64,000 nucleotides of DNA from positions 20,382,204 through 20,446,203 of the forward strand of contig NC_083655.1 in the NCBI RefSeq assembly GCF_963576545.1, read 5' to 3'. This stretch comes from Limanda limanda (lineage: Eukaryota; Chordata; Actinopteri; Pleuronectiformes; Pleuronectidae). The translations under genes were made by a program, and so were the position numbers. Numbering within the stretch: the first letter of the stretch is position 1; each line of letters starts with the position of its first letter. The notes under the pieces were generated by a model that had not been told where the DNA came from, did no database searches, and saw only the letters and a program-made list of their open reading frames with translations. Below are positions 25,147 to 38,599 of this stretch, piece by piece.

Positions 25147-28100
25147 GGAGAAAGCCAGCATACCCGGAAAACAACACACACATCATTAATCCACTGTATT
25201 TGTGTCAAAACATTGTGCGTTCACATTGTTTTCAGGCCGTCTCTGTAGAGACTATTGTCTTAGAAAAACATCTGAACACCATAAAAACATTTTAATCGCT
25301 TGTTGGTCCTCTTTTCATTTGACAAGCATCAAAACTGCATCACAGCCCACATCTGGCAAGAAGTAAGACAGACAGCCCAGCCGACCAAATCGATTTTATG
25401 GTTTCAACTCTGTCGGAAAGAGTCAACATGAACATAACGACAAATAAAACGATCAGAGAGTAAGTTAAGTTCACTGCCACATAGACAAGAAAGTTGTCTT
25501 CTTTACTTGCCAACTATTTTTCCAGCCCAATAAACCTCCATTCAGTGTCCTTCTGTTCTCGGTGCATATCTTATTAATATCAATTAACTTTGAATTAACA
25601 GGTGACCAGCGCACTGCAGTCTTCAGTGTAAGTGAATTTGCCGACCACGACAACAGCACATTCAGGACATGCAACCAATTATCCAGTTCAGGGTTCAATG
25701 TACTAAGTTGATCCTAACTGAAATCTGAATAAACAGGTGAACAGCTCTTTGTGCAGCTGATGTGGCTTCAGGGTTCTATGTATTGAGTCCAACAGATGGT
25801 TTTAATTTCTGCAGCTCAATTACTGCAGGTCACTTTTGCAGCATTACCGCAGGCTAATTAAATTAAACTCATTCTAAAGGTAGAACAGGCTCTGCACCAG
25901 TTTTCTTTCATACCTGCAACATGATTACAAAAATCATAAGAATCCAGGTAATGTCAACAGATTGTATTTCACTCTTTACACATTCAACAATCACAAAGAA
26001 AGTTAGAGGCCACAGAAAGCATTCTTTAACTTCACTCCCTCTTGACTTTACTGGGCAGGTGAGGTCATTGTTTAGCAAAAGCTAAATTTACCCTGGACAC
26101 ACTGAAAACCTATTTAAAGACAAATACACTTAAGGAAAATCTTTAGTTTTTTGGGCCTGCAGAACCTTTGTGAACAAAAAAATATATTATATATTTCAAA
26201 GTAAAGGACCAAAAAATCACACCTCATAGAAATGGTCACTGCAAACCCCCACATCTGTTAGCAAGGGTGTGGAGAAAACTAAAAAAGCCTGGCAGTCAAA
26301 GACAATAGACCTCAAGAGAAAAGTAGGGTGCAGTCTGAACCAGGACCAACTGGTCAGGAATCAAACCATAACGAGGGCACAGCATGACAGAACAAACAGA
26401 CTAAGACAAGAGCAAAATGGAAAAGAAACAAAGAATTGATTATACAGTAGATTATAACTATAATTCGGCTTGTAAAGTGCTTGGTATTCTGTTTGTACTG
26501 TGACCATTCCAACTTATCACAGCATGCAGACTATTATAGAAAGCTAATTTCCCTAGCTTTGTTTTACCTCCACTGCGGTGGAGTGCCATGCATCATAGCC
26601 GACGGCCACCCCACTTCAAATGGCCAGGATAAAAAGCCCTATTCCAGCTATGACAAACAATCTGGAAATAGCAGCCACGCTTGTGACAGGGAGCCAGCTG
26701 CTGGGAAGATAAGAGGAGGAATTTCAGTGCACCCCCTTCTATGTAAATGTAACATTACTCTGGGTTTCCTGCCAGCTAGTTTCCTGTGTGTAATGCATGG
26801 ACATAGCAGTGGGACTCGGCCCTCTCTTTCAGGATGCATGCAGGTTTCAGAAATAGAAACACTAAATACAACCCTTTAAAGGGGAAAAAAGTTTTTCTGT
26901 TCCAGTTGATCAGCCAGTCAAAGTTATTCATCAACAGGACTGAATGTTAAGGAAGACAACAGGATATCTATTGCTCCATATAAATAGAAGAAGAAATATT
27001 TCTCATTCAGCAGCTTGGCAGGATACCCCACCCGCAATAAAATGTGTCAATTCATCATCCTCTGCCACACTGACATACAATGACAATTTATGTATTCATA
27101 ACTCAGCCTAACACAATTCTGAATATTCAGGTTCAATATCTGGTTTTATTCTCCCCTAACTGCAGCAAAGCTTATAAATCTGAGCAGTCACTCATCTGAA
27201 AGCACCACTGTGGTTTTGCCCAATTACTACAAACTGCATATATTTTATACCACTCCCGGCCATTTTCCAGAGCAGGGTGCAGTGTTTCATTCTGTCAAAT
27301 GTGGTTCTGTCATTGTTTTCCTTTCTTCAATGGCAGCTATTGGTTAACAGGACTCACAACAGCTTGCAGAGACTTAAAACTTTCAAGAAGTGGACTGATA
27401 ACAGCGTTTCTACTCAAATAAGCAGGGCAGAGGAATATTCACATCTCCAATTGTGATGATATTGTCCACCTGTGGGAATCTTTCTGTAAGCATTAGCAGT
27501 CCGTTAATACTGAACTCAAGTAGAAAGGAGTGATGTTGCTACATCTAACAGGGCATAACAAAAAATAAGCTTGATTTTGTGGGTGATAAACGGAATGAGA
27601 TTTTTGTTTTAAACGATTTTTTAAAACAATGCCCACATGGCATCTTCTTCCTGGGAGTATTGCATCAAGACAGATTAGTCTTGAATTAATAATAAACTTA
27701 AGAATCAATGTCCCAGTGCTGTGTTCTGGATCAAATAAATCCCATTTATTTGTTTAAGTAATGAAATGGCAAAATGCAGCAGAATTTGACAATTTTGTGA
27801 TGTGAAATATTTCACAAACGTACATTTAAGAAGCTTTGTGTATGACAGATTTTGTTTGACATGAAAGAGTAATGAGACTGAAGAAGTCAAACATAGGTGA
27901 TGGTAAATGAGCCAGTTTAAATGTAATGATTTACACTCCGTCATGCAGATGAAAGAAAGAGAACATTATTGTAAGATGTCAATGTGATAGTGTGTGTCGG
28001 AGCATGGAGGCCTCTCGTATTCGACCACTCTCCTTCCTGCATTCCTCAGAGCTGCTGCAGACTCTCTGGGGGGGTTGGGTTAATGGATGGAGGTCAGAGG

Positions 28101-29723
28101 TCACTTCCTGTGCATGGATTAATTGAGATTTGCTATACAGAGCTGAGCATTAAAGTCTCTGCCAAGCAAATTTGGTGGAGAACAATGGGGAAGATTCAAA
28201 ATGTAGGGTTTGCTTTGCTGAGCATGTGAAAAAATAAAAGAAGACCCAGGGTAAAAAAAACTTAGACTTTTGTAGCCTATAATCCTCCAAATGCTGTTTC
28301 CAAGGCTTTTCACATTGAGGCTTTACATCGTTTTCGTCAGATTTGACAGTGATCCCTATCCTACAAGATCAGAATTAAGTCAGTGAACATTTGGTAACAT
28401 TTAGTGTCACAGTACACTACTAACGTTTAGTGACATACGAGACAATAAAACGTGTTTGTGCTTCAAAGAAGTTTCCTTCACTGAAAGCTGGTTCAAAAAG
28501 CATCTCTGTTCATGGGTGTTTAGTGGTATACAGAACTACTTGCCTATCTGACTTAATCTCACCCACCTCATCTCTGTACTGAAGGTCAAGGTTTAAATAC
28601 ATAAAGTCAGTAAATTGAAATTATTTGTATGTTATGAACCATGTCATGTAGTGACACGAAATGGTCGACTAGAAAGAAGAGGATTTGTTGGCACTGAGTT
28701 CATCTGTGGTTTTACTGTGGTCTGAACGAGCGGAGGTTCTTCCTTCCCAAACTATCTCTGACAAGTCGTGACAGTAGAGTGCCATGCAGAGAGAACATCA
28801 ACTAGTTTAATTTAGGCCTGCCATCAAGTTACTATGACGTACCGTTATTACTTTAACCACCGACAACAACACCCTGAAAAGAAAGAGAAGCTGCAGCTCA
28901 ATGTTTATCAGTGAGCCTGCATGAGCATTTTTCCAAATTCAAATTCAATCACCAATTAGTATTCCATATTCACACATGTTAATTGTTTTCTGGTTTATGC
29001 AGCAGGATGCAGCCTTCATTAGCAGCTTGTGCGGCTTTGAGCTCAGCTTGTGGTCCACAGCAGGACTGAGCTGACACGTGAGACAGAGGACTCTTTTTTA
29101 AATGGATAACTTTGGTTCTGTGTTTTTCACTGCAATCAGTTGTGTTATCAACGTTTTTGTTGATAGAAGAACAGGCTCCTTGGGCTGAATTCTGTAATGC
29201 TTTCACAAGCATCTTTAGTCGCAAATTATGCATCAATTGCAATGTTGACCCAAGAACCTCTACTAGCCATTTTGGGCAACCTGCACCCAGCATGCCATTC
29301 TGTGGTGTAATTGCATAAGTACAATTATTAGTGTAACAAAATATTTATGGACCGTATCATGGTGATTTAACCTGCAAGAGAGTAAGTTGTAAATACTATA
29401 AAGTTACCACAGTCCTCTCAAAATAGTCTACACAGCGCTCCAAGTGACAAACTGTATTATATATTTTGCTGCATAATAAAAAGTTACAGCTGTTGCTATA
29501 TGGGGGTATGAGAAAAATGCATAATGTGCAGGAGATTTATAACAGTTTACTGGATACTGCTCAGCACTTACTAAAGGGGGTCCTTTTGAAATGTTTGACC
29601 ATATATTACTAAGTGTGTGTGTGTGATTGGTTGAAGAGTCCAGCCACATGATACCCAGGTGTGTAATCACACATATCAGCCACTAAATCCTACAGAATAC
29701 ACCTGCTTTCCATCACTAACACA

Positions 29724-29845
29724 CACATACATACACACACACAATGTTGAGCATGTCCTGCCTCCCTTATTTCATATTCAATTAGCAGAATCAAAGGAGG
29801 ACGTAAACCTGATGTACGGTATTGCGTGTGTGTGTGTGTGTGTGT
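29724..29845. repeat. Short CA and GT runs
   Basis: A CA-rich stretch near 29717-29742 and a GT run at 29825-29845, close together in reck intron 1. Minor microsatellites. Confidence 0.75.
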
Positions 29846-31129
29846 GATGGTAAATTACTTAATGGGATACATGTGCCCTTCCAGGTAGAGGTAAAAGGTC
29901 ATAGAACAGAGAAAGAGATGGGGAAGGAAGGAGGAGAGGAGGGATATACTAATAGAAAATCAGTTTTATTGTTTGTGTTACATTCACCTATACTGTATAC
30001 AACTGATTACACATTTCATTTACAGATGAGGGCTGATAAAAATTAATATTTGAATTATACATGAAAACATTTTCATTTTCTGGCGTAAATTGCCCAGATG
30101 CTGCTGTGTTTGAATCATTTTCAAGAACCAATCATTCAAACCCTGGTTCCTCAGTACCTTACCCAAGTATAAGATCAGACGTTGTCAATAAAGACAAGCA
30201 GACAGATGGACGGAGACTGGAGCCAGGAAAAGCACATCCATTAAATAATTTTAAGCCAAGTCAGATCAAATGAAGATAATAACTCAGTTAATAATCAGAT
30301 GTATTTTAAGAAAGACCTGCAGCTGTACAGAGGCTGTTGTTTTGGAGTCTGGAGACATAGTAACATCACAGACAAGCTGCAGAGCATAGTTGTTGGGTTA
30401 TAAGTTATACCTTCATTTCATAATTCTGCCTGGCGTTTCTGTTCTATACTCACAAAGCAGCACACATTCATCAACATTATGAATACAATATAAACAGGTT
30501 TCCTCCATACAAGCCTAAATACAAACTATGTTTCATATTGCACCTCAGAAATTAAAGAATTGGCACACCCTTTATTAGAGTAAAAGCCTGGAGTGATTGA
30601 AATGATAATTGATTCTCCAGGCTATTCAAGACAAATTCATTCATCAGTTTGTTTGCTTTATGAAGGTCAACTTGAAAAATTAACTGCAGAGAGCTGAGGT
30701 AAAACCAGAAATTAGAAAACCTAATTCAAAATCTAAATTACATTTGGATGTGGCTCCGACGTATAGAAATATTGAAATTGTTTTTGCTTATTTAATATTT
30801 ATGTCTTTAGCAGGCTTATTTTTTGAATTAAACTATTTTCCCTAAACTCCAATGTTTGCAGGGTAAATGGAATATTTTGATTACTGCTGGAAATGTATAA
30901 ATTACTTGCTGCAAAAAAGTAAACAGGACCATTCATCCTTTCAGAAGAGACCAATGAAAGAACAGCTGAATGAGAGGTTGCTGTCGAGCAGAAGAAAAAG
31001 TAAACAAGCTACTATGGAGATTGACCACTTGAAGGAAATGCTGGAATACTCGTCCATCCATTTGTCTTTAGTGCTGCAACGCCAATCCCAAGGGTTACAA
31101 TACTTTTGGAAAATATTACCCCTAAGCAG

Positions 31130-31210
31130 GAACTGTTTGGGGGGTACAACCTAATTTAGAACTAGGTCCTTGCAGCGGAAATTAGTTCCTTGGGAAAGTT
31201 TCTTTGGAGA
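31130..31210. mobile_element. Decayed MITE fragment, inverted relative to 13340-13560
   Basis: AGGTCCTTGCAGCGGAAATT and AGTTCCTTGGGAAAGTTTC resemble the reverse complement of the 13390-13460 segment. Only a short piece remains, and the assignment is tentative. Confidence 0.3.
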
Positions 31211-32245
31211 AAATGCTTCTTAACTGAACTGTCCTATCTCACTCCCTCCCCCCGCATCCAGAACCTGAACACCCAACTGCTTAATGCTCTCTGTGAAGTG
31301 ACGTTAACAGCATTAATGTGAGGCAGGGCATCAGTGTAAGGTTGTGTAAACAAAGGTTTATAAGGCTGCGACACAGAGAGGTTGTGTGGCACGAGGTGGG
31401 AGTAAAGTAATGAAAGAGGAAGAGAGGGGCCAAAGTGACATGAACGATGAGGTGGCCACTCCAGCATGCTGCCCTAAGTAGAACAGTATGGGACAGACAC
31501 TCAGCTGTATTTTAGGAAGTCCTGTTTGTTCTGCTGGAACAACGTGTGCACCAGCCTCACACTAATGTGTCACTTTGCCAGTTTATCAGACTGATTGTAG
31601 CCACTCACTGCGATCTGGTTCTAATACAGACTTTTCCTCTCTGACCACAGATCACATACTATTCACAATAATTAGAACATACAACACCTGCTCCAAACTG
31701 TTACGAATTCATATTTTATATTAACAAGGACACAGATGTCTCCCAGATTTGTGTTTTAGATACAATGAAAATATTAGAAAAGTGCATCTTTTTTCGATTT
31801 CTTGCTCTCTTCGATTTCCATGTCTCCAACAAAACAACCGTCGGACCGATTACATTCCCTGTAGTTCTGTCTGGATCTGATTTCTCTCAGTCACAGTTCA
31901 ATAAAGCCCACTAAAATCCAGCTGTAGTCCAATAAAATTTCATGGAGAGTTTGTTTTTCAAGTCTTATTGTAAACAATTACAGCTTCATTACATTTCAAT
32001 TAAAACAGTGTATGGGAAAAACTTTGATGTCAAGAGTTTTTAATAGTAGAAAAAACATCCTGTGATAAATACAGCATATGAGGTATGTATGCATGGCCAT
32101 AAGGAAATTAGTTGTTAATGTAATTATTCTGCAATAGATATTTATTTATTTTTAATACAATGAAGTTACAAGGCCAACAAGTCAGAGACTATTCACCCTT
32201 GACTTTTTAACATTTTGTTCTGTCTTGTGTGGGATATTTTAGTGT

Positions 32246-32248
<3 letters not shown>

Positions 32249-32296
<48 letters not shown>
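32249..32296. repeat. (AT)n microsatellite
   Basis: A pure AT tract of about 48 bp in reck intron 1. It is self-complementary and can form a cruciform. Confidence 0.97.
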
Positions 32297-32299
<3 letters not shown>

Positions 32300-32749
32300 C
32301 TGAGACCTTGCACACAATGAGCGGATGGGGAGAATGGGGTTGAAGAAGTGGAGTCCCATACTAGCTCTAGTTTGATTGTCATAGCTGTAATATAAACATG
32401 GCCACTGCAGCTAACAATTAAGACATAACATTAGTAGCAGACTTAGTATTGTAACAATGTAATCCAAATATAATTATGAGAAGTGTTATTATGCTTACAG
32501 TTGGCTCGTAATTAGCTAGCTTGGTTGGCAAGTGATTGTAATATTGCTAACTGCTGGTTTAGCTTGCTGGAAGGGTTTTTAGCTCCCCACAGTAACTGCT
32601 TATACTGAGGTTAGTCTCACCTTCATGGACTCAGGTTTTCAGGGAGCAAACTTAAAATGAACTATACAACAGCGTTCAGTCATTATGAAGCGCAAGACTG
32701 TTGATGGCTTTATCCCAGAGAGACTCTACTCTGTTATTTATATTAGGTG

Positions 32750-32860
32750 GGGTTTATGATCTATACATCTGTCATCCAACAGGGGGAAATCAAGATTGCT
32801 TGACTTCACTTTTGGGGATATGTCATGTTGTCCACCTTTATAAAGAGTCTATGGCTGTCG
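32750..32860. repeat. Teleost dispersed repeat, copy 2
   Basis: CAGGGGGAAATCAAGATTG, CTTCACTTTTGGGGA and TGTCCACCTTTATAAAGAGT, ending in CTATGG, align with the copy at 3175-3305. The class is not known to me. Confidence 0.5.
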
Positions 32861-32884
32861 TAGGCAGTGGCGCCAAGTGATTAA

Positions 32885-33768
32885 AGGCCAATTTATGCTT
32901 GTACGTCTTTTCTAAAACGGACAGATAAGACCGCCCTATCCGTCGTGGAACGCCCTCTCCGAGCGCCTCGTAGAGCTTTTCGTACACCTCTTTTCATTTC
33001 CGGACCTCAAACTTCCTGTTTCCTTCCCTGTGTCACATCAAACCCAAACAAAACTATGATTCTACGATTAATGTGACGTGTGTGTTAAGCCAGCGGAGTT
33101 GTCCGGCTGACGGTGGCTCGTTCGATCACTGACGGCATGTGTGCACGGTCACATACGGTTATAACAAGCCTTCAAAACGGCGCTAGCGTGCTAGGCTAGC
33201 GGGCTAGCCACCATGCTAACTGCGGTGGTAACGGTGCAAAAACCCGCCGTCAAGCCTTTAATTCCACTTCTACCATGACACTGTTTCTATAATACCGTCA
33301 GGTTAGAAGCAAACAATGGGTAGTAGTTAGTGTCGGGAGTCCCTGCTGACTGTGTGTGGAAGCTGGGAGGGGAGCTAGCTCCGTGTAGCTTCTAGCTACA
33401 TGTAGCCTCAAGCAGATAAAAGCTGTGGAATCAGCAACACAGTTCGGAAACAAGACCGGGGAACCGCTGCGCTAAGAAACGATAACATCAGCATCTTGAC
33501 CCGCTGGGTGTCACTTTATTTAGTTCTGTTAGTTGCCATGGTTCAGTGTGTAGGAGGCGAGCCACAGAGGTAAACAGACACACGTGGACTTCTTCTTCCC
33601 AAAATTGGGGTAAGCTTCTCTGAGCTCGTCTTCCGTTGCGCCACCTATGGGTTTGGCGGTGAATTTTTTTCGACATACAGTGGTCGGACAAGTAAAAATC
33701 AAAAAGACTCTTCGCCCCGCCGTGGAGCCCTCTCCGAGAAACGGATACGTAGAAGCATACTGGAGCCT
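32885..33768 (+). mobile_element. PIF/Harbinger-type MITE, copy 1 (884 bp)
   Basis: Begins AGGCCAATTTATGCTTGTAC. The reverse complement of its right end begins AGGCTCCAGTATGCTTCTAC, giving terminal inverted repeats that continue imperfectly for tens of bases. Flanks are TAA and TTA, consistent with a TWA duplication that has lost one match. The interior is GC- and CpG-richer than the intron, with repeated GCTAGC motifs. It is nearly the same as copy 2 but lacks about 100 bp present at 34210-34310. No transposase is encoded. Confidence 0.85.
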
Positions 33769-34100
33769 TTAGGCATAGAGAAGCCCAACATCCTTATCCT
33801 GTTCAAGGTTTGTCCTATGCCTTTTCTCAAGCAATAAAACTTTTTCAGCAGTTCCTGGTAAGGAAGCAAAGACAGGCTGAGGTACTCGAATCGGGAAGGT
33901 GCTGCCTATGCAAATGATCCAAAGTTCTAGATTGTGGGACTGTCAGCCTTCATGTCCTAGTAGCACGGCTGTTGTGTTGCATACATGAGGACAGTGATGG
34001 CAGATGGTGGTTATGTGGAATTTCAATGTCTTAAAAATGATTGACCTCTGACAATGTAGTTACTATTAAGCGAAGACAGACCATTGACTGAAGACTCTTA

Positions 34101-35076
34101 AGGCCAATTTATGCCTCTCCGTTATTTCTATTACGGACAGATAAGACCGCCCTATCCGTCGTGAAACGTCCTCTCCGAGCGCCTCCGACAGCTTTTCGTA
34201 CACGTCTGATTTTTCTAACTATCCGTCTTCATTTTGGAGACCCGACGGACCGCTCTTGGCTGTGATTGGTCCGCGAACGACATCATTTCCGTATGACGTC
34301 ATTTCCGTATTTTCGGACCTCAAACTTTCTATTTACTTGTAGCAACAAACACGAACACAACTATGATTCTACGATTAATGTGACGTGTGTGTTAAGCCAG
34401 CGGAGTTGTCTGGCTGACGGTGGCTCGTTAGAGCACTGAGGGCATGTGTGCACGGTCACATACGGTTATAACGAGCTTTCAAAACGGCGCTAGCAGGCTA
34501 GGCTAGCGGGCTAGGCTAGCCACCATGCTAACTGCGGTGGTAACAGTGCAAGAACCCGCCGTCACGACTTTAATTCCACTTCTATCATGACACTGTTTCT
34601 ATAATACCGTCAGGTTAGAAGCAAACACTGGGTAGTAGTTAGTGCCGGGAGTCCCTGCTGACTGTGTGTGGAAGCTGGGGGGGAGCTAGGTCCGGGTAGC
34701 TTCTAGCTACATGTAGCCTCAAGCAGATTCAAGCTGTGGAATCAGCAACACAGTTCGGAAACAAGACCGGGGAACCGCTGCGCTAAGAAACGATTACATC
34801 AGCATCTTGACACGCTGGGTGTCACTTTATTTAGATCTGTTAGTTACCATGGTTCAGTGTGTGGGACGCAAGCTAACATGTCAACAGAGACACGTGGACT
34901 TCTTCTTCCCAAATGGGGTAGGCTTCTCTGAGCTCGTCTTCCGTTGCGCCACCTATGGGTTTGGCGGGGAATTGTTTTTAGACGGATAGTCGTCGGAGAA
35001 GTAAAAATCAAAAAGACACTTTGTCTCCCGCTGAGACCTCTCCGAGAAACGGATACGTAGAAGTATATAAGAGCCT
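34101..35076 (+). mobile_element. PIF/Harbinger-type MITE, copy 2 (976 bp)
   Basis: In the same orientation as copy 1 and 332 bp after it. It starts AGGCCAATTTATGCC and ends with the inverted form AAGAGCCT. It is flanked by a perfect TTA duplication (34098-34100 and 35077-35079), typical of PIF/Harbinger. It keeps an internal block absent from copy 1 with an inverted CCAAT box (34265-34269) and a TGACGTCA palindrome (34294-34301). Confidence 0.88.
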
Positions 35077-38000
35077 TTATCTCTTAGTTTCTTTGCACCA
35101 AACAAATGTACATCAAAGCATCTCATCATCTGTCTGTTTTCTCTAGTTTTGATAGTGTAGAATAGTTTTATAGTTTTTAGTTGTCTTTATACTTCAACAA
35201 CGTATCTTATTGTGCATTTTAAATACATTTTAAAGGCTTCAGTGTGATATTCAGTTTTATTGTGTGTAGAGCTAAAAAACCTTCTATTTGGTAATTAATC
35301 GCAGAGTGATGGGTTGGACGCCTGCTGTCTTCTCAGATCTTTTCTCCCTTCTCACAAAGTTTTATTTTCATGTCCTGAAGCAATCATTTACATAGTTATT
35401 CAGGGGATGGATTGCATATATTTTAATACAAATTAGATTTATTAAATTAACAAAAACTTTTGACCAATTATATAAATGTACATCAGCGGTGGTATAAATG
35501 ATCAACCACATACAAAAATGTGTTTTGTATTTGTAACAAGCTCAATAGTTTGCCTGTTTTCAATATCTCATTAAATTTAGGAAAATCCATCTCAGCTTAG
35601 TTATATGCATTTCTTCTGGGATGCATTCTTTTCTAAATTCGCTTTCATTACACAGGAGCTTTAACACAGCTAGTGTGGTCAATAACAGGAATGTTGTGTG
35701 GAAGGATTAGACACGTCCAACCACCAACATGACTAAACACCAGCTAACCTGGCTTTTATAAAATCTGTGTTGTCACGAGAGTCGAGAGACTAACAGCAGG
35801 TGCATGCAGTACATTGTAAAGTATCACTATTAAATATAGCAGCTGGTGCTTAATGATAACCCCACCTGGATATGATGTAGCATATATAGAGCATCTACAG
35901 CACAACGTGCACTTTAAGAGCCTTCCTGTTTACTATCAAGTGAACCTCAACTATGACAAGACTGTTGATGCTGCCTTTGATAGCAGAGTGTTTGAACTCA
36001 GCGTCTGCAGGGAACACAGCCAAGGCAGTGGTTTTAGTCAAAGGAAAACTGTTTTGAAACTATGTGAGGCTCCTTTTCAGAATAGAAAGTCAATTACTGC
36101 TTAACATTTCTAAAATAAGCTATAACATCATAATTTTAGGTCTAATTTTTTGAATCGTCCTGATTTAGGAAAACGACAACCAAAGGGGGGATTCCTTTTA
36201 TAATTCCATGGGTTCATTTCTCTTTCTTTATATTTAGCCTTGAGAAAACATTGGCAATGGGTAACTGGTTGGAAAAACATTATCATCCATGGTCAATTCA
36301 ACAATCACCATACCAAGGGATTGGCCAAGAAATTCAACTCTATGCTGCACTTTAATCTTGTGTTCACAGAACTATAATTATGTTTGTGGGACTCCAGCCC
36401 ATGCCTGCTCACAGTGGACATGGAAAGAAAAGGGCTGCCGTTCACTTCCCTCCTTCCCCTTCCCTTCCCTTCCCCTTCTGCTTTGAGCACTCAAATTGGT
36501 TCCAGATGCATTCTCTCACGGCTAGCTCCAGAACCAAAGCGCAACATGAAAGAAATGAAGGCGAGAAGTTTCACAAAACTCGATAGAGGACAAAAATGTA
36601 AGGAATTTCTACACAGATCTAGTTGAGGGAGGAAGAAGAAGAAAACATATCTTCTTAGGGGCAAAGCCGGCTGATCACTTTACCACATGCTGCTGTTTAC
36701 CACACTGATAACCCTTTTTAGGGTTTCCCGAGACACAAGACTTCGGGAGACAATGTGCTCCCCAAATGAGGATCTAAGACCCATGTTTCTTTCATGTTCC
36801 AGGCAGATGTGGCAGAAAAAAGACTGCACAAAGTGATATTTAGCCAGAGAAAATCCACATCCTGCACCCATGTGGACTCAACATCAAAGACCTACCCACA
36901 AGCACTTAAGACCAATTTATAACCCTACCCATGGAGCCCCCTCAGATAAAACAGTCACTGGGGGAAGCTACGATACACGCTGGCCAAAGGAATTGCGATA
37001 ACAGCAGAAGGTTGGCCGAGGCGACGCCGTGCCAAATGGTTCAAAAATGTAGCAACATAGTACAAAGTGGCAGCTCCATGTTGACTCAGCCAATTAACAA
37101 GTGAAAGCAAATTCAAGGACAGCTGCTCGACAGCACCAACACACACCTCTGTGTTTGTCTAACTGCCCTCACAAGTCCCTCTGCATTCATTAGCACCCTG
37201 AAAAGCTAATAGCTCATCAGTCCCACACTTTTTGCCTCCATGCTGTGCTTTCTTTTGGGCCCCAGACTCCATTCAGAGCAGCAGGCAGCTTCATTACTCG
37301 GGTTCCTTTTCTTTCTGAGCAGACAAGGCTAATCAAAAATGACTTCATCATAAACTGCAGGCATGGCTTACACGCGATCCACATTTTTATACCTAGGTTC
37401 AATTAAAAACAACTGCAGGTCACAGTTGCCAGTACACCGGCTGTAAAGTTGTAACCTGGAAATAGAAAGATGAGGGAATAACACTTTCAAACATTTATAG
37501 TGGTGACTACGATTTATAACGGTTTGGGGTGGACGCCGAATAGAAGAATGGCAAAAAAAAGAAAATAAAAGCGGTGCGCATTTGCTGTCAGCCAAGGAGG
37601 ATTCAAAGAGCTTGATTGCACATAACGGTCCATATTACTCTCCTCAGATCCGGAGAAGAGGGGGAAGCCTTTCCTTCCTATTCCCGGTTATTCCTCACAT
37701 TTTTGTTTGGACAGGGAAGAAACTAAATGTAGTTTCCAAACTATGACAGTCAAGCAGCAGACACATACGGCGAAGAGGAACGTGTGTGTTAACTACGCCA
37801 CAGTTGTCGCTTTGTCCTTAAAACTTAAAGGGTTCATCCGAGAGATGAACGGGATGCTAACCCCCATAATACTGAGTGTCATGCTAACGTTCATCCCGAC
37901 AACGGATTAACTCCTCAATGTCGCCACTTTGCTTTTCGCCCAAGTTACCCAGCAGCACGTCATGACTGAGAGCCACTGTGTGAGTGTCAACGATAAGAAG

Positions 38001-38531
38001 TTAATACACCAAGGTCAAACTTTTACAGGGGTTTTCCCGTTATTCTCACAGCCGTGTCGCACCTACACACTCCGCGGTGGGCGGCAGCTAGCGCCGGGGA
38101 CAAGTTATACCGGGCAGGTTTCATTGAAAACAGCGCAAACTGGAGGGTCCCACAGGTTCCCGAATTTACCAGAAGACTTCTGTGATTCAGAGGACGTCTG
38201 AATAAAACTTCTCCGATGTGTCCAAGTTCAGGAATAAGCAAATCAGCGTCACATTATTAGGATTTGTAAACGGAGTTTGGCGCGACATTCCCGACCCATC
38301 AGAGTGAAGTCTATCGGCCCAGCAGGATGCGAGCTGTCACCGGATCAACAAGTTCGTCCTGCAACGACCAACTTACCTCCAGCTGCCTCCATGCGAATAC
38401 ACTGTCTTATTAACGTTATCCTTATTATCTCAGTTAAGAAGACACGGAAAGCTCCGTGGACATATGACTTACAGCTGTGTGTGTGTGCGTGTGCGTGTGT
38501 GTGAGAGAGGAAGATGAATTCATACACTCAC

Positions 38532-38598
38532 CCTGAGCTGTGAGCTGCTGGAAGTTGAAGGCGCAGAGGAAAGTTACTATCTGGAAACACACACGCAT
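38532..38598 (-). CDS. reck: reck exon 1 (coding part): start codon and signal peptide
   Basis: The exon encodes MRVCFQIVTFLCAFNFQQ and a few further residues (1-22), a short basic start followed by a hydrophobic core, as in a secretory signal peptide; cleavage is expected near TAQ. The ATG at 38598 has A at -3 and is the only ATG in this frame just upstream of the exon. The exon ends in phase 1 at a GTGAGT donor, and its last G joins AT of exon 2 to give D23. The signal peptide does not resemble the human one in sequence, which is normal. The start is inferred from frame, context and signal-peptide character, without transcript data. Confidence 0.88.
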
Positions 38599-38599
38599 C

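Larger units (their letters stand above)
16825..38531 (-). other. reck: reck intron 1
   Basis: 21.7 kb first intron. It holds hAT-type MITEs (22008-22527 and 24637-25146), a possible hAT fragment (21310-21631), a TTTCAGACATG MITE (24110-24525), two Harbinger-type MITEs (32885-33768 and 34101-35076), CA/GT runs near 29720-29850 and an AT tract at 32249-32296. The intervals 16825-21300, 25160-32240 and 35080-37690 show AT-rich DNA without recognisable genes, RNA genes or clear elements. The end next to exon 1 is CpG-richer. Confidence 0.85.

Noticed and set aside
26481..26879. 132-codon plus-strand ORF
   Set aside because: Low-complexity-free but no family recognised, no splice context, probably chance in intron 1.
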